Below the pieces are notes generated by a model, which worked only from the letters and a program-made list of their open reading frames with translations, did not search any database and was not told the DNA's origin. Below, one piece after another: positions 54,652 to 64,000 of a stretch of 64,000 nt of DNA. Within the stretch, counting starts at the first letter, position 1. Every line of letters begins with the position of its first letter. The stretch is from assembly GCA_014526335.1 (NCBI GenBank), contig JACTAT010000029.1:4792105-4856104 (forward strand), in the 5' to 3' direction. The position numbers and the translations under genes were made by a program. This stretch comes from Chrysaora quinquecirrha. Taxonomy: Eukaryota > Cnidaria > Scyphozoa > Semaeostomeae > Pelagiidae.

Positions 54652-54878
54652 TTACACGTTTTTTTTAATAAGAAACCGGTTTGTAAGAAACCTAGAACTC
54701 GACACCCCAAAAGTTAAGAAACTTTTGGAACTAGGAAAAAGGAGTTAAGAAACTTAGGAAATTTTGGGTCAGTTTTCCAACAAACTGTCAAGAAACTTTT
54801 AGAACTAAAATTGGGCCAAAAATTAAGAAACTTTTAGAACTAGGCCCCGAGCCAGGTTTCTTATAAAAAAAATGTGTA
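54652..54878. mobile_element. ~227-bp MITE of the TTTTTATAAGAAACC subfamily
   Basis: TACACGTTTTTTTTAATAAG and CTTATAAAAAAAATGTGTA form the ends. AAGTTAAGAAACTTTTGGAA repeats inside, as in the element split at 20203. Confidence 0.75.
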
Positions 54879-54901
54879 TTTGGGAAAATTTTTGTCTTTA
54901 C

Positions 54902-54964
54902 CTTTGAAACTCGCAGCAGAGACTGGTGACTCAAGATTGCCAGGAATGCGTTCGTAGTAATCAC
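54902..54964 (-). CDS. 63-bp exon candidate, phase 1-1
   Basis: The borders CCCCACAG and GTAAAG are good and the frame (DYYERIPGNLESP) is open and not repeat-derived. The phase fits the linker region of the BSDC1-like gene at 47388 on the same strand. No homology is recognised. Confidence 0.33.
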
Positions 54965-57640
54965 CTGTGGGGAAATGTATAGTCTCATAAATAATCGCAG
55001 AAGCAACGTACCTACTTAACTCTGCAAGCTATTAAGGAAGCGAAGGAAATTTTACAAGCATCTAAGCTTGAAATCCATTAAGCCACTTGAAATTTCATAC
55101 CGCTATCCAACTGCTATAAATCTATCACCCACGCAAGTGAACAATAACTGGCTGGTCCGGAGAGGGATTTCGGTGAGTGTTTTTTGAAAGACCCTGCCTG
55201 CTCTCAGCCAAGGATTTCAGAAGACTTGAGGAGCAATTTACTGCTAAATAAGGGATTTGCATATGGTTCGAAAATGCTTGCTTGTATAAAATCAATACCT
55301 GATAATACCAATACCTGAATCAAGATTTCAATCAATAACTGAACATTCTATGAAGGGTTAGACTGATGATGACTATTATATCATGATTATTGGACGCTTT
55401 TCGGGAGAGTGATTAAACGATCACCCAATGCACAATGATTCATAATCAATAGCCAGTGATAACTCAATCAATGAATCACCATTCAATACTTGGGCATTGT
55501 ATGAAAGCAGCATTTATAACATATTTTCTTGATTATGATTATCATTATACATATCATGATTATTGCACGTTTTACGAGAGAGTGATCAATTAACCAATCA
55601 ATGATTAACAAACATTGATAAACCAGTGATCAAGTAATTAATCAATTAATCAATCAATCATATATCATTACATACCTAAATCAATACCCTATACGCTCAG
55701 CTGTAGTCATACAACAATGCATGAAGTTATACAGCTAGGAGACAGCAAAATCTACAAGAAAAGCTGGAGAATTTTCGCTAAGACGCTGTTACTAATCTTG
55801 CGCTGCTGACGATTGATTTGATGGGATGCGCAGAAGGGTATAATTTGTTCTCGATGGTCACGCAAGAAGATGGAACTCTCCGTGACGCTTTGTCTCAGAA
55901 TCGCAAAAGAAGCATTGCATGTTCAAAAGGCGCAGAAAAGGGTGCAAAATCTCCAACGGATAAAATTTCAATATCAACGTCGAGACAAACTTTTAGCGCC
56001 AGTTTTTATAGCAGCTGGCGAGGTCATAGCAAATGACTACTAGTCCACCTTGTCAACTTCTGTGCATGTGAAAAAGTACACCGTATAAACCGAGGGCCAA
56101 ACTGAGTCTCTTGGCATGGCAAAAACTAGTGACACTCCATATTGTATATTATATATATTGTATATGATATATGATCCATGACGTATTACATATTATATAT
56201 TATATATTATATATTATATATTATATGCTATATATTATATATTATATATTATATATTATATGCTATATATCATATATTATATATTATATACTATATATAC
56301 TATACTATACTATACTATACTATATATACTATATGTGCAATATATATTAAATATTGTCTCAGTTTCGCACATCTAATCTCATATGAGGAAGAGAAAGTAA
56401 TGTTACAAAACATTTTGACTGGATAAGGGAGTGGCAAGTATTTTATCAGAGAGGATTGAAAGAATAATTTAACTGTGATCCCTATCAAAAATATATATAA
56501 ACATTAATGTATTGAGCTGTTCTGTAATTCTAAAAATTCATTTGTCTGCAGAAATGATATCATATACGATTGATAAGATTATAATATTTCTCTGTTGAAC
56601 AGAGATCGCCCTTAGAAAATCTCCCCACTTTGTATAAACATTGAAGATTATCCAGATTTTTTAATTTGAAGGAAAGCTGTGATAAAATTTTTATGAATTT
56701 CAGTTCGGCTGGCTGGAATGGGGTGCTCTTGGATTGGGAATTTACACGCAGTTTTTTTATAAGCTTATTTTTGGACCTTTTATGATCACCTTTTAGTAGC
56801 AAAAATTGCTTAGCCGCTGCTTAATTTTAACTGTATCTTTTTGCCTTAAGAATAATATGGAAAACAGCAAAATCTAACATTGCACATAAAATGACTGGAA
56901 ACAATTCTCCCTGCTGATATTGTTACCAGGAGAGACTTAGACAAAAACCCCTCACTTAACGAGAACAACTCCACTGATATGCGAGTTTTGACGACAAATG
57001 AATGGAACTAGCTTCAATGTTGATCAATCCTTGATTGCTTGCGGTGATATAAATTATCAAAAATTTAAAAGTTGCTTAGGTTTTTTTCCTGTGGTACTAT
57101 ATGTTGCTTAAAGTTTTAGGCCTTCTACATCTTGGTTGCTTATAAGCGGTTGGGATGAAAATGCACGGCAATCTTATGCTCAATCATGTGCTCAAAGAGA
57201 AAAATCTTGACAAAAAGCAATGTAAAAAGAAGAAACAAAGCAACTACGGCAATATCGAACATGAGGCTTCTATCGAGGGGCAATTCACTCCTTCACACCC
57301 TTAGCTGGAGTTTCTAATGTTGTGATAGGAATCTTGTAAGAAACGTTTTGTTTCAATAGGAATCTCGCTTTTTCGAGGAGTGAAATGCCTTTGGGTTTCT
57401 ATGGCATGAAAAGAATCACAGGGAATTGCCAGCGATCTTCAGTAAAACAATAGGATGTCGTATAAAAGTGCATGAGATCTCTAAGGATACAGCATGCTGT
57501 CTCCCGTAGCTGCACAAGCCAGAGTATTCGCCTTAAGAACTACTTTATGCTTAACATTCTTCAAAAGGTCCACATCTTTCCATAGGTCTAACCAAATCTA
57601 AAATCCTTGCTACGCTGCGTCCCAGCCCTCCCCTAAGACC
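54965..57640. other. No gene recognised, except an AT microsatellite
   Basis: AT-rich sequence with TAATCAAT-type low complexity near 55320-55690. Open frames at 55818 and 56560 have no recognised family. Confidence 0.4.
56140..56345. repeat. TATATTATA low-complexity tract
   Basis: Near-pure TATATTATAT then (TATAC)n units; the Tyr/Ile frame across it is an artefact. Confidence 0.95.
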
Positions 57641-57646
57641 GTATTA

Positions 57647-57957
57647 CACTAGCATCTTCAGGTAAAAGTTGCTTCACAATTTTTCTGTGATCGCGGACAA
57701 CGAGAGAATATGACAGTGTAAAACCCCTTACAAGTTAATCGTAGTTGCTTGAAGGATAAAGAATTCAAGAGGAACAATTTGATCAGCGATCAAATGAAAA
57801 CTCCGTGATGGTTAATTAAAGCGGATTAAAAACCTCGCCAAAGCCTCATCTGCAAGCAACTACGAGCAACTTGTAAGGGGTTTTACACTGTCTATTCTCT
57901 CGTTGTCCGCGATCACAGAAAAAATGTGAAGCAACTTTTACCTGAAGATGCTAGTGA
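57647..57957. mobile_element. ~310-bp foldback MITE
   Basis: CACTAGCATCTTCAGGTAAA at the left is exactly inverted at the right end (TTTACCTGAAGATGCTAGTG). The arms, about 100 bp each, stay complementary through TGTGATCGCGGACAACGAGA and ACAGTGTAAAACCCCTTACA. No convincing target duplication was found. Confidence 0.85.
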
Positions 57958-59109
57958 AATCCGGCCTTTACATTAGAAATACGACTAAGCACAACATCAC
58001 TTAGGTAGGTTAAGCAACAACAGCGGCCGATAATGGGTTCTTTGATCACAAGGTCACCGCTCTTCAAACCCTTCAACGTTGAACACAGGTGGGTAGCTGA
58101 TGGACAGGACCTTTTACTTATGCATATCGCTTTTAAGTTTACGTTTCATATCGCTGATATCATAAGGTTCATAAAAAAGAACAGAATTAAGAAATCTTAC
58201 CGTCTGCAAATGCAAGCAGTCTTCTGCAATTCGGGTCATGCACTGGCTGAAAAACCTCGTCACAACCTCAATGTCTCAAAAAAACTATTATCAGGATGCA
58301 TGGACCTAAAATGAAGAGGCAAAAAAGCCAGGAAATAGAGAAGGTAAAGCAGAAGGTATTGATATAAGATCTATAAAATAAAGAATAGGACTGAGCAACA
58401 TTACCTACTTGTTGATGCAAGCCATCCTCTGCAATTCGTCATGTGCAGACTGAACAAACTTGTCTCAAAAATCTTGACAACGTTCTCTCTTTGTATCAAT
58501 CAGCATGCATGGGCCTAACATGAAATCGTCTTCACTGTACTGTACTTCACTGTACTGTACGTCACTGCACTTTTTTGTGATTTCAAGAGATTCACACGGG
58601 TTTCGGCATACACGGTGCTACATCAAACGAAACTGATGCGGGCAACGACACCAAACATACAAAAACCCATAGGTGTACCATTTGGTAAGACGGAATGAGA
58701 AACGGAAATTGAAGGAAATAGAATTGGAGAACAGTAACAGAATGAAAACACAAATGAAAGAAAATAAAAGTTTAACTGAGAAAAAAGAGGATGATTCTAA
58801 GAACTTTCCAAAAAAGTAGAAAGGTCAATGACAGGTTTTATTCAAGAGAGAAAGTTCCAAACACAGAGATTACAAGACATTCTGTAGCTTGCAGCTAAAT
58901 AGAAATTAAAGTAGGGCTGAACATGCGAACATGCAACAGATGGACGAAACGATTGACAGATAGATGCCCGTACTAAGCTGGAAACAGTAGAGGTCATCCA
59001 ACCATCAGATGGTGGGATGATTTGTTCTACTGACAGGCAGGCAAGTGCCCAGAACAGACTCTCTTTTGACAGCGGTGAGAAAAGGGCCTCAAGCAGTGGA
59101 TGCAGATAG

Positions 59110-59225
59110 CTTGAGAAGAAGAAAAAAGAAAAAGGAGAATATGAAGAAGAAGAAGAAGAAGAAGAAGAAGAAGAAGAAGAAGAAGGAAAAGAATACGGAG
59201 AAGAAAAGAAGAAGAAGAGGAGGAG
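59110..59225. repeat. (GAA)n purine microsatellite
   Basis: About 110 bp of AAGAAG/AAAGAAG units directly precede the BEL element and give a poly-Lys frame that is not a gene. Confidence 0.95.
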
Positions 59226-59227
59226 GA

Positions 59228-59480
59228 ATGTTAGCTGTCATCGCTAACAATCGTCTTTGTTTTCTATCTGGCTTCCGGTTGCTGGGAGGCGTAGCTTCCG
59301 CTCGTGGCGTTTTTCTCTCTCTCTCTCAACTTTTGAATTCGAATGACATGGGCGAAATGTTTTTCGTCTAGTATCTACCTGAGTAATTATCTATCGATCG
59401 TATGGAGAAATCGTGATTTAAATACAGTCTATCGCAGTCTACCGTTTCTACCTTTCTACGTTTGAACCTGGCAATCGGGA
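59228..59480 (+). mobile_element. Possible 5' LTR region of the BEL/Pao element
   Basis: TGTTAGCTGTCATCGCTAAC begins a compact region of different composition ahead of the gag leader. The 3' LTR is outside the window, so its limits cannot be confirmed; they are a guess from position and the TG start. Confidence 0.3.
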
Positions 59481-59958
59481 GACCAAAGTAAGTTTTATTT
59501 AGCAATAATTTGCTAGTTTGTTGTTAGCTTTAGGCTCGCTGTCGTCGCTGTCGTTTATCATAATTAATCATAGAGTTAAGTTAAGTTTATTTTTTATTTC
59601 GTTTCTTTTTAGTCAAATCAGATTACATACATCAGTTTACATCAGTTTACATCAGATTACATCAGATTACTTATTCAGATTAAAGATTCAGATTACAGAT
59701 GTTAAAGTTTGATAACTATTCGTTTTCGTCTTTATATCATCGATCTGCGTTTGTTTGAAAAACGATTGCCGGTGTGAATTCTATATTAGTTTGATTTGAC
59801 TCTGTTCGTTCATAAGAAATTTGCAATTTGCAATGAATACAATGTTTCTTGGGACAGTGAATTTTGAAGTCTAAAAAACTTATCAAATTCGAAATCTATC
59901 AGAAATAGTTTATCAAATATCAAAACTCGAAAAATTTGGCACGTTCGAAATTGCAACA

Positions 59959-60245
59959 ATGGCAACGAACTCAAGCGTGACTTTTGTCAATGACTCAGAT
60001 ATTTCTACCGTTGTTCATGAAAATTCTGGAACCATTCCCAAGGTTCATGTTGCGCAATTAAAACAGAATCGAAGTGTTGCGAAAAGAAACGTAACTAAAA
60101 TACGAAATGAAATCGAATTGATTATTGTTAACCCTGAAAATGCTACCGAAATAGCCGGAAAAATCCCCCAGCTTCAATCTGCTTTAGAAGTGCTGAAACG
60201 CGCGCATGCGCTCTATCACCAAACCCTTCAGAAAGATGATGATAT
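59959..60245 (+). pseudogene. BEL/Pao gag, N-terminal segment
   Basis: ATG at 59959 opens a frame with VAQLKQNRSVAKRNVTKIRN, a charged coiled-coil-like N-terminus common in Pao gag. The frame changes by -1 near 60230-60255, where the sense continues as LQYLQNEETKVKNL in the next frame. Confidence 0.7.
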
Positions 60246-61870
60246 CAAAATTCGTTGCAATATCTTCAAAATGAAGAGACGAAAGTGAAAAATCTTATTG
60301 CGAAAATTGAAAATGCTCAAACTTCTTTGCCAAATGAGCAACCTACAAATTCATCTATTCCTGTTGTCGAACCATCGGACTCAGTGAGTAGTGCTGGAAC
60401 AAAAAAATCATCATCGGGTTCAAGTTCAACATCAAGTGCTAGAGTCAAAGCTGCAGTTAGAACAGCAAGACTTCAAGCAAAGGCTGATGCATTAAAAAGG
60501 CTCCAAACTCTACAACAAGAAGAGCTAAGACTACAGCAAAAGAAAGAGGAGCTGGAATTGGAAACTGAGCTAGCCATTGCTCAAGCTGAAGAAAGTGCTT
60601 TAGCTGATGTTCAAAGTAGCGTTAGTTCGAAGGGGTCTTCATCTAAATCAACCGCTTATGTCTCGTCATGGTTAGAGAAAAGTAATAACAATGCTGTTCC
60701 TTTTGATCAGTCACCTGTTAACCCAAAGCAGCCTAGCCCTGTCGCTAATAAATTGAATCCAGAGGCGAAAGAGTGGCAAAGTCCATTTTCTAATTATCTG
60801 CCCCAACCAACACCCTACACGTCACAGATAGAAAATCTGCTCATGCAGCAACAGCAACATACATTAGCATTAATGCTTCCACAGCCAGAGTTACCTACTT
60901 TTGCAGGAGATCCAGCTGAATATTGCAGCTTTATCAGAGCCTTTGAAAGTCTGATAGAGTCAAGAACCAACAGCAGTAGTGCAAGGCTTTATTACCTTGT
61001 GCAGTACACTAAAGGCGACGTTCATGAGCTAATGCGCAGTTGTTTGTCAATGAATCACGAAGAAGGTTATCATGAAGCACGGCGTTTATTAAAACAGCGC
61101 TTTGGCCAAGACTACAAGATAGCAACTGCTTATGTGGACAAAATAACAACAGGTCCTCCAATACGAGCAGAAAAGGCGGAAGATCTTCGAAAGTTTTCTA
61201 TACTCATTACAAGCTGCAAGAACACTCTAAGAGACATTGGATATCTAAATCGTGTTAACAATCCAGATTGTCTGAAGAGAATAATTGAGCGTTTGCCATT
61301 TGAAATGAAGCGAAAATGGCGTGATGTCGCAGATGATATATCAGAGCATAAGCACCGAGAGATAACCATAGAAGATGTTGCATTGTTTATCGAAAAAAGA
61401 GCCAGAGCCGCTTCACACCCCATATTTGGTGAAATATCAAAACCCCAGAAATCTAGCAGCAGTAATGTAAGAACCACTGGAAGAGGAGCGGTATTTGGAA
61501 TATCTGGAGAATCAAAGACTAACAGTGACCAAGGTAAAATCCGGAATCTACCTCAATGCCCCCTATGCAACAGCAATCACTGGCTGTCAAGATGCAGTCA
61601 GTTTAGAAGCAAGTCTGTAAGCGAAAGATTCAAAGTCACCAGAACCAAAGGTCTTTGTAACAACTGTCTGTTACCGGGGCATCTTGTAAAAGAGTGTCCA
61701 AAGGAAAGTTTTTGCAAAGTTGATGGTTGTAAACAAAAACATTCAACGTTTTTACATCCAGTCAATCCTAAACAAAGTGAAGCAACCAATCAATCTATCA
61801 AGAAACCTGAAGCAGATACTGAAATGTCTGGGCATAATGGATACATAAAGGTCAGAGAGGACAAAATATT
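60246..61870 (+). CDS. BEL/Pao gag: DUF1759 and zinc knuckles
   Basis: This is one long frame. A coiled-coil, Gln/Glu-rich region is followed by the DUF1759 block (LPTFAGDPAEYCSFIRAFES, then DKITTGPPIRAEKAEDLRKF) and three Cys/His motifs: CPLCNSNHWLSRC, CNNCLLPGHLVKEC (CX2CX4HX4C) and CKVDGCKQKHSTFLH. DUF1759 with these knuckles is diagnostic for Pao/BEL. It would bind and package element RNA. The frame breaks again near 61840-61875. Confidence 0.93.
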
Positions 61871-62712
61871 CCAAGAGCTAAAACAAGTTTATCAATTGTG
61901 CCAGTAAAGGTCAGCGTACCTGGAAGTAAGAGGGTTGTGGAAACCTACGCATTCTTAGATAGTGGTTCAAATACTACCTTCTGCACCAAGGATCTAATGG
62001 ATCAACTTTCTACTAAAGGAACAGATACTATGCTATCTCTTACTACTCTTGGGATTGCAGATAACCAAACTAAAACATCCGTTCTGAGTCTACAAGTCAG
62101 CGATTTAGATGAAAATAACTTGATCGATCTACCTGTTGTATTCTCGACACCTCGGTTGCCTGTGACAATTCATGATCGGGCAAATTATCAGGATTTAGAA
62201 AAATGGCCACATCTACAAGAAATCAACTTGATAGACATCGACGCTCAGGTGGGACTTCTTATTGGAAGTGACGTACCTAGAGCACTTGAACCAAGAGAAG
62301 TAAAATCTGGACAACCAGGTCAACCTTATGCTACAAGGACAGATCTTGGATGGGTAGTCAATGGCCCACTGAAACGATCTGGAAGCTCACGATCTACCGT
62401 AAGCTTTATCAAAACTGATGCTGATCTAACTGAACAATTTCAGAAATATTGTGAAATGGAATTTAATGACTCTTGCTATGATTCGAAAGCTGCTATGTCT
62501 CAAGAAGACAAAATTGCCTTGGAGAAAATGAAATCTACCATTCAGCTGAAGAATGGTCACTATGAAATCGGTCTACCTTGGAAAGATGGGTTTCCTGATC
62601 TTCCTAACAACAGATCAATGGCTGAATATCGTTTACAGCACCTGAAGAAGAGACTGGAAAGAGAGCCAACTCTGTTGAAGAATTACACGTCATTCATCGA
62701 TGATTTATTGCA
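61864..62712 (+). CDS. BEL/Pao aspartic protease (DUF1758) region
   Basis: The sense resumes at [12 protein letters not shown] in the next frame. The retropepsin active site is [12 protein letters not shown], followed by [13 protein letters not shown] and [11 protein letters not shown], the usual Pao spacing. It ends in a linker up to FIDDLL before a further -1 frame change near 62705-62716. Confidence 0.9.
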
Positions 62713-64000
62713 AAGGGATACGCTCAAAAGGCACCCAAGTCAGCAGGTAATGGTGGAACCACATGGTTCTTACCTCATCATCCAGTGTTCAATCCGAAGA
62801 AACCAGAGAAAACTCGCGTCGTATTTGACTGTTCAGCAAAATATCAAAATGTGTCTCTTAACAGTCAGCTCTCACAGGGGCCGGATCTAACAAGCACGTT
62901 AGTTGGAGTGTTGACAAGATTTCGAACTGGACCAGTGGCTTTAATGGCAGACATAGAAGGTATGTTTTTGCAAGTTAAAGTTCCTGATAAAGATGCTGAT
63001 AGTCTTCGATTCCTTTGGTGGCCAGATGGAGATTTGAATTCAGATCCAGAAGAATATCAAATGCTTGTGCATTTGTTTGGGGGCACATCATCTCCAAGTT
63101 GTGCCAGCTTTGCTTTGCAGCAGACGGCAGAGCAGAACAAGAAAGACTTCGATCCGGTTACTATTGAAACAGTAAAGCGAAATTTTTATGTCGACGATTG
63201 TTTAAAGTCAGTCGGTTCTGAAGAACAAGCCATACAGCTTCAAAGAGAGCTACGACAGTTACTATCTAGAGGTGGGTTTCGACTTACCAAATGGATGTCA
63301 AACTCTGTCAACGTATTAGAAGCAGTACCTGAACTAGAAAGAGCTGCATCAGTAAAGAATCTCGACCTCGAAAATTCGAAGTCTGAGCGAGCACTTGGAG
63401 TTTGTTGGGATGTCTCGAACGACGAATTCGGGTTTAACATTACAATGAAAGAAAAACAGCCTACAAGAAGAGGAATTCTCTCAGTCGTAAGTTCCATTTA
63501 CGATCCACTCGGGTTTGCAGCACCCTTCATTCTACAAGCAAAGGCAATTCTTCAAGAGCTGTGTCGTCAAAAGTTAAACTGGGATGACAACATATCTGAG
63601 AAAGATCTACATGATTGGAATAACTGGCTGCGTGATTTGCCCAAGCTAGAAGATTATAAAATCGATCGTTGTTTTCAACCTAAAGGATCTAACGAAATCG
63701 CCACGGTTCAGCTGCATCACTTCTCAGATGCATCGCAAATAGGTTATGGTGCAGTGTCGTACATAAGAATCGTAAATGCAAGAGGCGATATACATTGTTG
63801 CTTTATTATGGCAAAATCAAGACTGGCTCCAATCAAATCAGTTACCATTCCTAGAATGGAACTCTCTGCAGCAGTCGTTGCTACCAGACTAGATACCATG
63901 ATTCGACAAGAGACTGATCTTCACATCGATCAGTCTTATTTCTGGACAGATAGCACTTGTGTACTTAGATACATTGAGAACGAAGAAAAGAGATTTCAAA
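62713..64000 (+). CDS. BEL/Pao reverse transcriptase and start of RNase H, cut by window end
   Basis: The third frame opens at [11 protein letters not shown] and reads [20 protein letters not shown], then [13 protein letters not shown] and the catalytic YVDD in [10 protein letters not shown] (63183-63203). The connection [19 protein letters not shown] follows. RNase H residues appear as [16 protein letters not shown] and [10 protein letters not shown]. The integrase and 3' LTR lie beyond 64000. Apart from the frame breaks the domains look intact, so the copy is young or the breaks are sequencing errors. Confidence 0.93.

Noticed and set aside
59045..59371. 108-codon Lys-rich frame before the BEL element
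   Set aside because: Made largely of the GAA microsatellite.

Overview
The window reads as invertebrate metazoan nuclear DNA, most likely cnidarian or a similarly repeat-rich marine animal. Genes are split by GT-AG introns, transposons are animal types (Penelope, BEL/Pao, hAT-like, TA-duplicating MITEs, tRNA- and 5S-derived SINEs), there is a long satellite array, and a 500-N assembly gap sits at 48630-49129. There are no operons, bacterial promoters, CRISPR arrays or intact rRNA/tRNA genes. The species is inferred only; no marker gene is present.

Layout: 1-6410 is a ~196-bp satellite (about 32 monomers), followed to 7230 by a diverged ~175-bp relative. From 7547 to 20157 lie two paralogous secreted immunoglobulin-domain genes arranged head to head: a minus-strand gene (signal exon 12998-13064, Ig exons 8747-9034 and 7547-7857, plus a broken Ig exon at 11383-11449) and a plus-strand gene (signal exon 14769-14844 and four Ig-like exons to 20157). 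All junctions are phase 1, so Ig exons behave as interchangeable modules. A 670-bp foldback element with 5-bp target duplications sits between the two 5' ends. Transposons fill the introns, including a SINE-like element carrying a hammerhead-ribozyme motif (18172-18214).

From 21774 to 31986 is an 11-exon gene for a membrane-anchored DUF885 protein (792 aa when joined) with the HExxPGHH metal-site motif. Convergent with it, 43238 down to 33834 on the minus strand, is a 10-coding-exon gene for a glutaredoxin-DEP-DUF547 protein (479 aa). Upstream on the same strand (47388-44676) is the 3' end of a BSDC1-like gene ending in a 9-residue exon; its 5' part is across the gap or not recognised.

From 48.6 to 59.2 kb I see almost only repeats, MITEs and microsatellites with a few weak exon candidates. 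From about 59.2 kb to the window end is a BEL/Pao retrotransposon (gag, zinc knuckles, protease, reverse transcriptase, start of RNase H) with three frame breaks, running off the edge. The three host loci show no obvious shared pathway; the Ig pair is the most likely fast-evolving recognition or defence locus, and that is inference.
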